Notes: generated by a model not told the origin, from the letters alone. A stretch of DNA of 64,000 nt from Ga0077555 sp964500805 (GCA_964500805.1 CAZCQH010000012.1:1-64000); one strand, 5' to 3'; shown: positions 16,645-26,297, numbered from the stretch's first letter. Numbers and translations are program-made.

Positions 16645-17382
16645 CTACATGCGCTGCACATCGACAGCAAAGACATAGCCGACGCCGCGTACGGTTTTGA
16701 CCAATCGCGGACTTTCCGGGTTGGGCTCGACCTTGCGACGCAACCGGACAATCAGCGAATCGATCGAGCGATCGAATGGCGACCACTCGTGGCCCTTAAG
16801 AAGGTCCATGATGTTATCACGCGAGAGAACCCGATGCGGACGCGCGACGAACATCGCAAGCATATTGAACTCCGCCGTGGTGAGTTCGTGAACGTGGCCG
16901 TCGCCGGCCCGAAGCTCACGGCGGGGAATGTCGAGCGTCCAGCCGGCAAAAATGTATGTCTCACCCGTGACCGGCGCACCCGCGCCCCCAGCTGAAGCCG
17001 TGGCAACCGCCTCATAGCGCCGCAGCACGGCCTTGGTGCGAGCCAACACCTCGCGCACATGAAACGGCTTGGCAATGTAATCGTCGGCGCCGAGCTCCAG
17101 GCCGACCACGCGATCAATGGTGTCGCCCTTTCCTGAGATCATAATGATCGGCACGTTGCAGATGCCGCGGATTTGTCGCGCGAGCTCAAGGCCGTCGTCG
17201 CCGCCGAGCTTCAGGTCGAGCGTAATCAGGTGTGGTGTCTCCGACTTCAGGGCAGTCACGGCCGCGTTGGCGTCTGCTGCCTCCCGCACCTGATAGCCTT
17301 CAAGCTCAAAGCACTCGCGAAGCAGCGTACGCACGGGCGCCTCGTCGTCCACGACAAGGATCGTCTTTGTGATCTGGGTCAT
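16645..17382 (-). CDS. OmpR/PhoB-family response regulator
   Basis: A 245-residue regulator. The receiver domain comprises residues 1-120, with DDE near the N-terminus, the phospho-Asp in LITLDLKLGG and the conserved Lys in YIAKPFHVREV; a winged-helix trans_reg_C domain follows, ending in VKTVRGVGYVF. It begins at ATG 17382. The gene converges with the hybrid kinase gene 21 bases away and diverges from the FixK-like gene. The kinase may act on it, though a hybrid kinase has its own receiver, so the pairing is inferred from position only. Confidence 0.9.
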   Translation of the reverse strand: MTQITKTILVVDDEAPVRTLLRECFELEGYQVREAADANAAVTALKSETPHLITLDLKLGGDDGLELARQIRGICNVPIIMISGKGDTIDRVVGLELGADDYIAKPFHVREVLARTKAVLRRYEAVATASAGGAGAPVTGETYIFAGWTLDIPRRELRAGDGHVHELTTAEFNMLAMFVARPHRVLSRDNIMDLLKGHEWSPFDRSIDSLIVRLRRKVEPNPESPRLVKTVRGVGYVFAVDVQRM

Positions 17383-17526
17383 CGCCTAGCCAAATCAATC
17401 GGTCCACTGACCGGGGCCTCTTACACATTCTCACAATCCGGCACTATTCGTTCATACGCCGGTTGCCTGGCACTGGCCTGCTTACCCCACCACGCATCGA
17501 GAACCCGCAAGAAATGGGGAAAGCAC

Positions 17527-18252
17527 ATGTTGGCTACCGCCTTCACACCAAATGCCGAAGCGTCCAATGAGACCCGCTCCTGGCGTCCTTGCAGACCAAC
17601 GATGCTGAACTCTGACCCGCTTTCCAGCCGGTTCGACGCAGCGCCAGTTCGCACGCTGCCTGCGAGAGAGCATCTCTTCTGCGAGGGTGATGCGGCCAGT
17701 CACGTCTACCGCGTCGAGACAGGTCACATCTTGATTTATCGTACCATGACCGATGGCCGCCGTCAGGTGATAGATTTTGCATATCCCGGCGATGTCGTAG
17801 GCCTCGGGGCACTCGATGAGCACGGATACAATGCTCAAGCTACGCATAGGACAATTGTCCGGTGCCTGACTGTAGCGGTTCTGTCCGAGATCGCTGCACA
17901 TACCCCTCAGCTGGGCCTGCGCCTCTACCAGGCCGTCTCCCGCGAGCTGATCGCCTCGCGCGAGCTGCTGTTCACGGTCAGTCAGCGAACGGCTTCGGAG
18001 CGCCTCGCGTCATTCCTCGTGGCCTTGTCGCGACGGAGCGAGCGCCGCGGGGAAGATTCGAACGAGATCGTATTGCCGATGACTCGGAACGACATCGCCG
18101 ACTTCCTCGGTCTCACGATCGAGACCGTAAGTCGAACCTTCACGCGGTTGCGCACCGAAGGCGTAATTGATCTCGAGCAATGCATTCTTGTCACAATCCG
18201 AGATCCTAACCGCCTCGCCGCAATCGCGGCTGGTGCCAACGTGCACCACTGA
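17527..18252 (+). CDS. Crp/Fnr-family regulator, FixK/FNR-like
   Basis: A 241-residue regulator with an N-terminal cyclic-nucleotide-type sensor fold (residues 35-150) and a C-terminal helix-turn-helix, TRNDIADFLGLTIETVSRTF. The ETVSR recognition helix is that of FNR/FixK proteins, which bind TTGA-N6-TCAA. It lacks the N-terminal cysteine cluster of oxygen-sensing FNR, so it resembles FixK, whose activity is set by its expression. GGGGA precedes ATG 17527; the frame runs far upstream inside the antisense of the response regulator, which is a shadow. Three matching boxes in the window, including one upstream of ccoN, make it the likely local activator. Confidence 0.87.
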   Translation: MLATAFTPNAEASNETRSWRPCRPTMLNSDPLSSRFDAAPVRTLPAREHLFCEGDAASHVYRVETGHILIYRTMTDGRRQVIDFAYPGDVVGLGALDEHGYNAQATHRTIVRCLTVAVLSEIAAHTPQLGLRLYQAVSRELIASRELLFTVSQRTASERLASFLVALSRRSERRGEDSNEIVLPMTRNDIADFLGLTIETVSRTFTRLRTEGVIDLEQCILVTIRDPNRLAAIAAGANVHH

Positions 18253-18395
18253 TTTGAAGATGCGAACCGGTGCCGGGTTGAAACAGGTGCGGCACCGTGC
18301 ATCGGCAGGCCAGGAGGAGCCGAGCCCAGCTCACCTCCTCCTCGATGGCTGGTCCAGGGTACCTCCGACCTGCCGGTGATCCGGGATCGAGTGCA

Positions 18396-18878
18396 ATGAG
18401 CGACAACGCCCCGAGTGCGAAACTTGCCATTGGCGTCTTCGACGGGATGGCAGAGCTGTGCGCACCAGTATCAACGCTGCTCGATCTGGGCGTGAGGCTC
18501 GATCAACTGGGGATCATTGCAACCCGGTCGACACTATCGACAACCGACCGTCCGATGCACGTCGACCGGCAGGGCTGGTCGCACATCCTACATCTGATGG
18601 CAGATGCGGTGCCCGTCGGAGAGTGCCCGAGCTCCTCCCCAATTTTCGCTGGTCGTAACATCTCGGAGCTGGCTGGGAGTATGACATGGCTCTGTCCACC
18701 TCAGAGACCGTTTAGGTCCAAGCAGCCAGACGAGAGCGTCAAGGCGCTTCTGCGCCGCGGCTTCCCGGCTCTGGCAGTCGCCTTGGGCTCGAGCGAGCAG
18801 CAGCGCCGCTGTCTCCGGGTCCTGCTTGAATCCAGTCATTTCCCGGTGGAAGCGCACGCATTCGCAATCCGTCAGTGA
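18396..18878 (+). CDS. Hypothetical protein, possibly GSP17M-like
   Basis: A 160-residue open frame filling the gap between the FixK-like and universal stress genes. The start LAIGVFDGMAELCAPVSTLL resembles the opening strand-helix of general-stress-protein 17M-like domains, and the end (ALGSSEQQRRCLRVLLESS) has the shape of a matching helix. The family resemblance is weak and from memory. No good Shine-Dalgarno precedes ATG 18396; the frame extends to 18297. Codon use is similar to that of its neighbours. It could be a real low-oxygen or stress protein or a fortuitous frame. Confidence 0.5.
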   Translation: MSDNAPSAKLAIGVFDGMAELCAPVSTLLDLGVRLDQLGIIATRSTLSTTDRPMHVDRQGWSHILHLMADAVPVGECPSSSPIFAGRNISELAGSMTWLCPPQRPFRSKQPDESVKALLRRGFPALAVALGSSEQQRRCLRVLLESSHFPVEAHAFAIRQ

Positions 18879-18994
18879 TCGGTCGCGCGCGCCGGTGACC
18901 TTTGCTTACAAGATCTCACATACACGCCGCATCGCCGCGACGACGGAGTTGCACTGTCGCTTCCGCGCCGAGAATTGCTAACCAGGGGACACCC

Positions 18995-19831
18995 ATGGGC
19001 TACAAGACCATTCTCCTCCACATCAACGACGAACGCCGGGTTCCAGGCCTCGTCTCGTTTGCCGCTGGGCTCGCGCAAAGGTTCGAAGCCCATCTGGTCG
19101 CGCTTTACGTGTTGCCGCCCGTGGCGACATATGGAGCGACATCGGTCGGGGCTGGCATGGTCAAATCCGGCATTGCCGCATTCCGCAAGGAAGCCGACCG
19201 GGCACATGCAGCCTTTGAAGAAGCCTGCAAAGGGCAGCCAATCGTCGCCGAGTGGCGACTTGTCGATCCGAAGTACGTTGGCGTTGCCGAAACCGTTCTC
19301 GATCACGCGAGGTCTGCCGATCTCGTCATTGCAAGCCAGCGCGACCCGGAGTTCGATTTCTCGACCCTCCTCGACGTTCCCGAGCGGCTCGCTATCGAGA
19401 GCGGGCGCCCCGCTCTGATCGTGCCGCGGGTCGGCCGGTATGTGGCGCCGCCGGAGCGCATCACCATCGCCTGGAACGGCAAGCGCGAGGCAGCACGAGC
19501 GACATTCGATGCAATGCCGCTGCTCAAAGCCGCAGAGCAGGTGCGTATCGTCTGGGTCAACCCGAAAGCGGCTGCCGGACTTGCAGGCGACCTACCAACC
19601 GTCGAGATCGCTGCGACGCTTGCACGTCATGGCGTGAAGTGCGAGGCGGCAACTTCTTCGGCACCGGACATCAAGGTTGGAGACGCCCTGCTTTCCGGGC
19701 TAACCGATGACGGCGCCGATCTCCTGGTGATGGGGGCTTACGGGCATTCGAGGTTCCGAGAACTCGTCTTCGGCGGCGTCACCCGCCATATTCTGTCTCA
19801 CATGACGGTGCCTGTGCTGCTCTCGCATTGA
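18995..19831 (+). CDS. Tandem universal stress protein (UspA family)
   Basis: A 278-residue protein with two Usp domains. Domain 1 begins YKTILLHINDERR; domain 2 begins ITIAWNGKREAARA and ends with the ATP-binding loop GAYGHSRFRELVFGG followed by VTRHILSHMTVPVLL. Such tandem proteins are often induced under low oxygen together with cbb3 oxidase. The start is ATG 18995, after AGGGGAC. A permease gene follows after 18 bases on the same strand. I see no FNR box just upstream. Confidence 0.9.
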   Translation: MGYKTILLHINDERRVPGLVSFAAGLAQRFEAHLVALYVLPPVATYGATSVGAGMVKSGIAAFRKEADRAHAAFEEACKGQPIVAEWRLVDPKYVGVAETVLDHARSADLVIASQRDPEFDFSTLLDVPERLAIESGRPALIVPRVGRYVAPPERITIAWNGKREAARATFDAMPLLKAAEQVRIVWVNPKAAAGLAGDLPTVEIAATLARHGVKCEAATSSAPDIKVGDALLSGLTDDGADLLVMGAYGHSRFRELVFGGVTRHILSHMTVPVLLSH

Positions 19832-19849
19832 GCGATCGGAGACGCTTCC

Positions 19850-21109
19850 ATGGCGCGTGGGGACCCGCACCTGATGGTCAGAGGCGATGCACGTCGTGCG
19901 AGACCACATCTGGCACGAACGCTGAACCTGCCGCTGGCCATCCTGTTCGGTCTTGGCGTTACCATAGGTGCCGGAATTTACGTCCTGATCGGAGCGGCGG
20001 CAGGGCGGGGTGGCATGCATGCGCCACTGGCATTCGCAATTGCGGCGCTGGTGATGGCGCCGACTTCGGCGTCTTTCGCCGAACTCGCGACACGGATGCC
20101 GGTGAGCGCCGGCGAGGCGGCATATGTGGGGGCTGGGTTCAACTCGGACCAACTCGCGCGCATCGCTGGGCTGATGGTGGTGGCGGTCGGCGTATTCTCG
20201 GCCGCCGCAATCAGTCGGGGCAGCGCTGGTTACATCCGCGAGCTCACGGGATGGCCCATCAGCCTGATCGTGCCGATGGTCGTATTGGCCATGGGTGCAA
20301 TCACGGCATGGGGCATCCGAGAGTCGGTCTCGATCGCCGCCACCATGACACTGATCGAAATATTCGGCCTGCTGGCCATCGTTATTGCCGGCGCGTTCAG
20401 TCAACCAGAGATCATCACGCGCATGCCGGAGATCTGGACCGGCCTTGGCAACGTGCCGGCGATGAGTGGAGTCATCGCCGCGTCGCTGCTTGCATTCTTC
20501 GCGTTCATTGGCTTCGAGAGCCTCACAAACATCGCCGAAGAGGTGAAGGAGCCCGAGAGAACGCTCCCGCGCGCAATCTTCTGGACGCTGCTGCTGTCGA
20601 CGACGCTCTATATCGCCGTTGTCTGGGTGGCGTTGGTCGCCGTACCCCGCGAGGAGCTCGCGCAGTCGCAAGCGCCGCTGAGCCTCGTCTTCGAGCGCAC
20701 CACGCACGCGCCACCCATGCTGATCACGACGATCGCCATCATCGCCACGATCAACGGGATTATCGCTCAGATGGTGATGTCCTCGCGCGTCATCTACGGA
20801 TTGGCGGATCGCGGGCAGCTTCCGGCTTTTCTGGCGGAGGTAAGCCCTGTGACCCGGACACCGCTCGTTGCTACTGCGCTGGTCGTTTCGATCGTGCTGC
20901 TGATAGCAACCAGCCTGCAGCTCGAAGCGCTCGCGGAGTGGACCTCGCGCATCACGCTTGTCATTTTCGCTCTGGTCAATGCGGCGCTGGTTGCAATCAA
21001 ACGCCGCGATGAAACGCCGGCAGTCTTCATGGTGCCCGTTTGGGTTCCAGCCGTCGGCGCCACGCTCTGCGTCGCGCTGCTGGGGATCGAGTTCATCGCC
21101 AGGCTCTGA
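19850..21109 (+). CDS. APC-family amino acid/polyamine permease
   Basis: A 419-residue integral membrane protein with about 12 helices. The family signature near the N-terminus, LGVTIGAGIYVLIGAAAG, is the unwound helix 1 substrate site of APC transporters; FAFIGFESLTNIAEEVKEPER is the helix 6 motif. The substrate is probably an amino acid or related amine; it cannot be fixed further. The start ATG 19850 lies 18 bases after the stress gene stop, so they are probably cotranscribed. The cbb3 operon begins 113 bases downstream with its own FNR box. Confidence 0.85.
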   Translation: MARGDPHLMVRGDARRARPHLARTLNLPLAILFGLGVTIGAGIYVLIGAAAGRGGMHAPLAFAIAALVMAPTSASFAELATRMPVSAGEAAYVGAGFNSDQLARIAGLMVVAVGVFSAAAISRGSAGYIRELTGWPISLIVPMVVLAMGAITAWGIRESVSIAATMTLIEIFGLLAIVIAGAFSQPEIITRMPEIWTGLGNVPAMSGVIAASLLAFFAFIGFESLTNIAEEVKEPERTLPRAIFWTLLLSTTLYIAVVWVALVAVPREELAQSQAPLSLVFERTTHAPPMLITTIAIIATINGIIAQMVMSSRVIYGLADRGQLPAFLAEVSPVTRTPLVATALVVSIVLLIATSLQLEALAEWTSRITLVIFALVNAALVAIKRRDETPAVFMVPVWVPAVGATLCVALLGIEFIARL

Positions 21110-21140
21110 GGTGCGTCGCTTGCGCGCCAGCGTGTTCGTC

Positions 21141-21154
21141 TTGACCCAAGTCAA
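21141..21154 (+). promoter_or_regulatory. FNR/FixK box upstream of ccoN
   Basis: TTGACCCAAGTCAA matches TTGA-N6-TCAA exactly. It ends 68 bases before the ccoN start; centred at -41.5 it would give a transcript starting near 21189 and a leader of about 34 bases. cbb3 operons in alphaproteobacteria are classically FixK/FNR-activated, so this is the best supported of the three boxes. Confidence 0.8.
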
Positions 21155-21222
21155 TGTGGTGCATCGGCAGTCAGAAGAGATCGTTCTTGCCCAGTAGTTG
21201 AACCGATCGGGTCGAGGGAAGC

Positions 21223-22882
21223 ATGAAGAAGCTGGCGGCTAAGTCCGCGGAGTGGCTTGCGATGAACGATGCGCTGGCCGTGTTCAGCGCGTCCCTGTTC
21301 GGCCTCGTGGGGATGGTCTGGTTTGGTGCAGGGCTCGACCCGGGCATTCGTCTGCACGGCGCACTGCTGGCGATCGGCGCAGCCGTGGGCGCTCTGTTCG
21401 TGCTCCAGAATGTCAACGAAGAACCCGATCAAGGCGAATACTTCGATGGCCCGATCAAGTTTGCAACGGTTGCGGCCGTGTTCTGGGGAATCGCGGGGTT
21501 CGTCGTCGGGGACGTTCTCGCCTGGCAATTGGCAATCCCAGCGCTGAACCTCGACTTGCCATGGACGAGCTTCGGCCGGCTGCGCCCGCTGCATACGTCC
21601 GCGGTGATTTTCGCCTTTGGCGGTAATGTGCTGCTTGCAACATCGTTTTACGTCGTGCAGCGCACCTCTCACGCCCGGCTCGCGGGTCGCTGGTCGCCTT
21701 GGTTTGTGATTTGGGGCTACAACGTCTTTATCGCCATCGCGGGCACGGGTTATCTGCTCGGCGTTACCCAATCGAAGGAGTACGCGGAGCCCGAGTGGTA
21801 CGCCGACCTATTCCTGACCATCGTCTGGGTTGTCTATCTCCTCGTCTACCTCGGAACCCTGGCGAGGCGTCGAGAGCCGCATATCTACGTAGCGAACTGG
21901 TTCTTCCTCGCCTTCATTGTCACCGTCGCCATGCTGCATGTGGTGAACAACCTCGCGCTGCCCGTCAGCGTGCTCGGCTCACAAAGCTACATCATCTATG
22001 CGGGCGTTCAGGACGCGATGACGCAGTGGTGGTACGGTCATAACGCCGTAGGCTTCTTCCTCACCGCCGGCTTCCTCGGCATCATGTACTACTTCATTCC
22101 GAAGCGAGTGGAGCGGCCGGTCTATTCATACCGACTTTCGATCGTCCATTTCTGGACTCTGATCTTTCTCTACATCTGGGCGGGTCCGCATCACCTGCAT
22201 TACACGGCGCTGCCGGACTGGGCGCAGACACTCGGCATGACGTTCTCGATCATGCTGTGGATGCCGTCCTGGGGCGGCNNNNNNNNNNAACGGTTTGATG
22301 ACACTTTCCGGCGCCTGGGATCGGCTCAGGACCGACGCAGTCGTGCGCTTGCTGGTCGTCTCGGTCGCCTTTTATGGCATGTCGACCTTCGAAGGGCCGA
22401 TGATGTCCATCAAGGCGGTCAATTCACTCTCACACTATACGGACTGGACGATCGGTCACGTGCATTCCGGAGCACTCGGCTGGGTCGCCATGGTGTCGTT
22501 CGGTGCAATCTACTGCATGGTGCCGTGGCTCTGGGGGCGGCAGGGTCTCTATTCGATGCGCCTCGTCGAGTGGCACTTCTGGATCTCGACGATCGGCATC
22601 CTGCTCTACATCACGGCAATGTGGGTGTCGGGCATCACGCAAGGCCTGATGTGGCGCGCTTATGACAGGCTCGGCTTCCTTCAGTACTCGTTCATCGAGA
22701 CGGTGGAGGCGATGAAGCCCTACTACGTCATCCGCGCCATCGGCGGTCTCTTGTTCGTCGCCGGCTCCCTCGTCATGGCCTGGAACCTCTGGAAGACGAT
22801 TCGCGGAGACGCACCGGTCGATCTGCGCGATCAGCCGCGCGTTGCCGCCGCACCTCAACTCAGGCCCGCCGCCGCCGAATGA
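21223..22882 (+). CDS. ccoN: cbb3 cytochrome c oxidase subunit I, interrupted by a scaffold gap
   Basis: The haem-copper catalytic subunit, about 551 residues, of the high-affinity terminal oxidase. Helix motifs carry the metal histidines: RPLHTSAVIFAFGG, WWYGHNAVGFF, GPHHLHYT and HVHSGALGW. A run of 10 N at 22279-22288 splits the frame. The left part ends in SWGG and the right part resumes NGLMTLSGAWD; in CcoN these are joined by Met-Ile, so six bases are expected where ten N stand. The gene is therefore probably intact in the organism. It starts the ccoNOQP operon. Confidence 0.93.
22279..22288. other. Assembly gap (10 N) in ccoN
   Basis: Ten undetermined bases. Both flanks are in the ccoN reading frame when 0 modulo 3 bases are placed here, and the conserved protein calls for six. 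The N count is a placeholder, not a real frameshift. Confidence 0.95.
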
Positions 22883-22895
22883 TCGGAGCCACATC

Positions 22896-23624
22896 TTGAA
22901 CCACGAACCGTTTGAAAAAAACTCACTCATTCTGCTGATCGGCATTCTGGTCGTCGTGTCGATCGGCGGCCTCGTGCAAATCGCACCCCTGTTCTGGGTC
23001 GACAGCACGATCGAGAAAGTGAAAGGCATGCGGCCCTACACGCCGCTCGAGCAGGCCGGCCGCGACATCTACATCCGCGAAGGTTGCTACGGCTGCCACA
23101 GCCAAATGATCCGCACCTTGCGCGACGAGGTCGAACGCTACGGCCACTACAGCCTGGCAGCGGAGAGCATGTACGACCATCCCTTCCAGTGGGGCTCGAA
23201 GCGCACTGGGCCGGATCTCGCGCGAGTCGGCGGCAAGTACTCCGACCAATGGCATGCCGATCACATGATCAACCCGCGATCGGTCGTCCCGGAAAGCATC
23301 ATGCCGGGCTACCCGTGGCTCGCCAGCACACCGCTCAACGTCACAGGCGTGGAGGCCCGCTTGAAGGCGCTGAAGACTGTCGGCGTGCCCTACACGCCCG
23401 AAATGATTGAAAAGGCGCGCGCAGATCTCGCCGCGCAGCTCAATCCGGAAAGTCGCCAGTCACGCGAGCTTACGCAACGCTATCCCAAGGCAAAGGCCGT
23501 CAAGATCGACGGCAAGCCCATCGATGGTGCGAGCGAGCTCGACGCACTGATCGCCTACATGCAGGTGCTCGGAACCATGGTTGACTTCGCGACTTTCGAC
23601 GCCAGCGGCCCGAACCTGAGGTGA
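22896..23624 (+). CDS. ccoO: cbb3 oxidase monohaem cytochrome c subunit II
   Basis: A 242-residue protein with an N-terminal membrane anchor (SLILLIGILVVVSIGGLVQ) and one haem c site, C64-x-x-C67-H68 (CYGCH). A methionine ligand is likely in ESIMPGYPW. It feeds electrons into CcoN. The start is taken as TTG 22896, giving (M)NHEPFEKNSL, the usual CcoO N-terminus, with GGAG 8 bases upstream; the frame extends to 22842 inside ccoN without a good start. It lies 13 bases after ccoN. Confidence 0.93.
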   Translation: MNHEPFEKNSLILLIGILVVVSIGGLVQIAPLFWVDSTIEKVKGMRPYTPLEQAGRDIYIREGCYGCHSQMIRTLRDEVERYGHYSLAAESMYDHPFQWGSKRTGPDLARVGGKYSDQWHADHMINPRSVVPESIMPGYPWLASTPLNVTGVEARLKALKTVGVPYTPEMIEKARADLAAQLNPESRQSRELTQRYPKAKAVKIDGKPIDGASELDALIAYMQVLGTMVDFATFDASGPNLR

Positions 23625-23628
23625 GATC

Positions 23629-23799
23629 ATGCGCTACGACACGATCGCCACCATCAGCCAAGTCTCATCACTGTTGATGTTCGTCGTCATGTTTGCCGGC
23701 ATTCTGATCTACGCGTTCTGGCCCGCCAATCGAGCGCGCTTCGAGCAAGCACAGCGTCGCGCGCTCGATCTTGCGCCCCGCGTCAACCGCAAGGACTGA
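23629..23799 (+). CDS. ccoQ: cbb3 oxidase small subunit
   Basis: A 56-residue single-helix membrane protein reading MRYDTIATISQVSSLLMFVV and ending RVNRKD. The FAGILIYAFWPANRARFEQA part, aromatic residues then a basic tail, is typical of CcoQ, which stabilises the complex. It lies 4 bases after ccoO and 5 before ccoP, completing the canonical ccoNOQP order. Confidence 0.9.
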   Translation: MRYDTIATISQVSSLLMFVVMFAGILIYAFWPANRARFEQAQRRALDLAPRVNRKD

Positions 23800-23804
23800 T
23801 TGCC

Positions 23805-24686
23805 ATGGAGCAGAGGGTGAAGCGGCCGCGCGAGGTCGACGCGGTAACCGGAATCGAGACCACCGGCCACGAATGGGACGGCATCAAGGAGCTGAACAAG
23901 CCGCTGCCGCGGTGGTGGGTGTGGACATTCTACGCAACGATCATTTGGTCGATCGGATACTGGATTGTCTATCCCGCATGGCCGACGTTCGCTGGCTACA
24001 CAAAGGGGCTCTGGAACTACAGCCAGCGCGAAACGGTGTCGCTGGCAGTGAAGGACGGACAGGCTGCACAAGCGAGCTTCCGGCAGCAGATTGCATCGAC
24101 GCCACTCGCCGATATCGCGAGGAACCCGGATCTGCTGCGCTTTGCGACAGTTGCAGGCTCGGTGTCGTTCCAGACCAACTGCGCGCCATGCCACGGCCGC
24201 AATGCCCAAGGATACGTCGGCTATCCGGGGCTCAACGATGACGATTGGCTCTGGGGCGGTAGCATCGAGGACATTCAAAAGACGATCCAGTTCGGTGTGC
24301 GGTCCGGGCATCCGAATACTCGGGTTGGACAAATGCCACGCTACGGCCTCGACAATCTGCTGCTCGAATCCGACATCGACGCCGTTGCAGAGTACGTCCT
24401 GTCGCTGACAAAGCAGCCAATGAACCCCGCCGTGATCGAGAAGGGCGCGCGCATTTTCAAGGAGCAGTGCGCAGCCTGCCACGGGCCTGAGGCCAAGGGC
24501 ATCAAGGAGCAGGGCTCGCCCAACTTGACCGACGCCATCTGGCTATTCGGCAGCAGCAAGGCTGCCGTGGTGGAAAGCATCAGGACCGGCCGCGGTGGAC
24601 AGATGCCGGCTTGGGTGGATCGTCTCGATCCAGTCACGGTCAAATCGCTCGCCGTTTACGTGCACAGCCTGGGCGGCGGAAAGTAG
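23805..24686 (+). CDS. ccoP: cbb3 oxidase dihaem cytochrome c subunit III
   Basis: A 293-residue protein. The N-terminus carries GHEWDGIKELNKPLPRWW and a membrane anchor at residues 35-60, both typical of CcoP. Two haem c sites follow: C126-A-P-C129-H130 and C222-A-A-C225-H226, each in a cytochrome c domain with later Met ligands (VGQMPRYG, GGQMPAW). It passes electrons from periplasmic cytochrome c to CcoO and CcoN. Confidence 0.95.
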   Translation: MEQRVKRPREVDAVTGIETTGHEWDGIKELNKPLPRWWVWTFYATIIWSIGYWIVYPAWPTFAGYTKGLWNYSQRETVSLAVKDGQAAQASFRQQIASTPLADIARNPDLLRFATVAGSVSFQTNCAPCHGRNAQGYVGYPGLNDDDWLWGGSIEDIQKTIQFGVRSGHPNTRVGQMPRYGLDNLLLESDIDAVAEYVLSLTKQPMNPAVIEKGARIFKEQCAACHGPEAKGIKEQGSPNLTDAIWLFGSSKAAVVESIRTGRGGQMPAWVDRLDPVTVKSLAVYVHSLGGGK

Positions 24687-24698
24687 AGGCGATGCGCC

Positions 24699-26282
24699 AT
24701 GTGTGGGTGCGGCTGCGATCTTGTGGGAGTCGCGGCCATCAGTCGGCCGCTAGACGTAGGCTCAATGAAAACGCGTGACGCTTACATCATTCCAACCAAC
24801 GAGGCCGGCGCGCTGTCACCCGAAGCCGCACCGGGCGTCGAGGCCGTCGACGCGAAGGCGATCAACCGTCGAGGCGAGCGCGAGCTCTATGCAGCGCGCA
24901 AGAAGGTTTATCCGAAGCTTGCCCACGGAACTTACCGACGACTGAAGTGGCTCGTGATGGCAGTTACTCTCGGCATCTACTACGCACTGCCGTGGCTGCG
25001 CTGGAATCGTGGACCGGACCTGCCGAACCAGGCCGTTCTCCTCGACATGGCCAACAATCGTTTCTTCTTTTTCTTCCTCGAGATCTGGCCGCAGGAGTTC
25101 TATTTCGTCACCGGACTTCTGGTCCTCGCCGCGCTTGCGCTGTTCGGTGTAACCTCCACTGCAGGCAGAGTTTGGTGTGGCTACACATGCCCGCAGACGG
25201 TCTGGACCGACCTCATGATCACGGTCGAGCGGTTCTGGCAGGGCGACCGCAATACACGCATGCGCCTCGATCAGGCGCCGTGGGGACCGGCCAAGCTCTT
25301 CAAGAAGGGGATGACGCACTTTTCGTGGCTATTGATCGGTGTAGCCACCGGCGGCGCCTTCATCTTCTATTTTCGCGATGCGCCGACACTCATGCTCGAG
25401 TTGCTGAATGGCACCGCTCCGCTCATCGCCTATCTGTTCCTCGGCATCTTCGCGGCAACGACCTATCTTCTTGGTGGCATCGCGCGTGAGCAGGTCTGCA
25501 TCTATATGTGTCCGTGGCCCCGAATCCAGGGTGCCATGGTCGATCACGAGACGCTGCTTGTGTCGTACCAGCCGCATCGTGGCGAGCCTCGCGGACCTCA
25601 CAAGAAGGGGCAGACGTGGGAGGGGCGCGGCGACTGCGTCGACTGCCGTGCCTGCGTTGCGGTTTGCCCGACGGGCATCGACATTCGGGATGGCGCGCAG
25701 CTCGAGTGCATCCAGTGTGCGCTCTGCATCGACGCCTGCAACACCATCATGGACAAGGTCGGCAGACCGCGCGGACTGATCGACTATACGACCATTGCGC
25801 GACAGGAAGCGGCCGCATGCGGCGCTCCGCAGCCACCATTGCAACTTTTTCGGCCGAGAACGCTGCTCTACGTGGGCCTCTTCGCGCTGGTTGGGGCCAT
25901 CATGCTCGGCGGCTGGCTGATGCGCACAGAGCTCGAGATCAACGTCCTGCATGATCGCAATCCGCCGTTCGTTCGGCTCTCCGACGGCAGCATCCGCAAT
26001 GGTTACACGGTGAAGCTTCTGAACAAGCTGCACGAGCCGCGCGGGTTCCGTCTCGACGTCCGTGGCCTCGAAGGCGCGCGCCTTTCGATCATCGGACAAG
26101 CGAGCGGCGAAGCTGTGGTCGTCGTGCCAACCGACGACTTGCGCGAAGTGCGCGTTCTGGTGACGGTTCCGTTGGAGCAGCTTGCGAAGCTTTCCGAAGC
26201 ATCTGTTCCGTTCAGCCTCGTCATCCACGATGCGACGTCAGGCCGCGAAGCCGTTCGCACAACGCGCTTCCAGCGACCTTGA
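24699..26282 (+). CDS. ccoG: Cytochrome c oxidase accessory protein CcoG/FixG (cupric reductase)
   Basis: A 527-residue membrane ferredoxin-like protein. It has helices near residues 85-105, 130-155 and 205-225, then two 4Fe-4S clusters (CVDCRACVAVCPTGID and CIQCALCIDACN), a further helix at about 390 and a periplasmic Ig-like tail. CcoG reduces Cu(II) for CcoN copper assembly. CGYTCPQTVW and CIYMCPWPR are family cysteine motifs. The start is uncertain: ATG 24699 gives an unusual MCGCGCD N-terminus, while ATG 24765 (MKTRDAYI) gives 505 residues; neither has a strong ribosome site. Confidence 0.92.
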   Translation: MCGCGCDLVGVAAISRPLDVGSMKTRDAYIIPTNEAGALSPEAAPGVEAVDAKAINRRGERELYAARKKVYPKLAHGTYRRLKWLVMAVTLGIYYALPWLRWNRGPDLPNQAVLLDMANNRFFFFFLEIWPQEFYFVTGLLVLAALALFGVTSTAGRVWCGYTCPQTVWTDLMITVERFWQGDRNTRMRLDQAPWGPAKLFKKGMTHFSWLLIGVATGGAFIFYFRDAPTLMLELLNGTAPLIAYLFLGIFAATTYLLGGIAREQVCIYMCPWPRIQGAMVDHETLLVSYQPHRGEPRGPHKKGQTWEGRGDCVDCRACVAVCPTGIDIRDGAQLECIQCALCIDACNTIMDKVGRPRGLIDYTTIARQEAAACGAPQPPLQLFRPRTLLYVGLFALVGAIMLGGWLMRTELEINVLHDRNPPFVRLSDGSIRNGYTVKLLNKLHEPRGFRLDVRGLEGARLSIIGQASGEAVVVVPTDDLREVRVLVTVPLEQLAKLSEASVPFSLVIHDATSGREAVRTTRFQRP

Positions 26283-26297
26283 GGATGGGAGAGCCGC

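Noticed and set aside
19700..21154. 484-codon open frame antisense to the APC permease
   Set aside because: Its composition (Arg, Asp, His, Gln) is that of an antisense shadow; the permease on the other strand has clear motifs.
22279..22882. A frameshift or pseudogene in ccoN
   Set aside because: Both flanks encode intact conserved CcoN; the break coincides exactly with the N run, so it is an assembly artefact.
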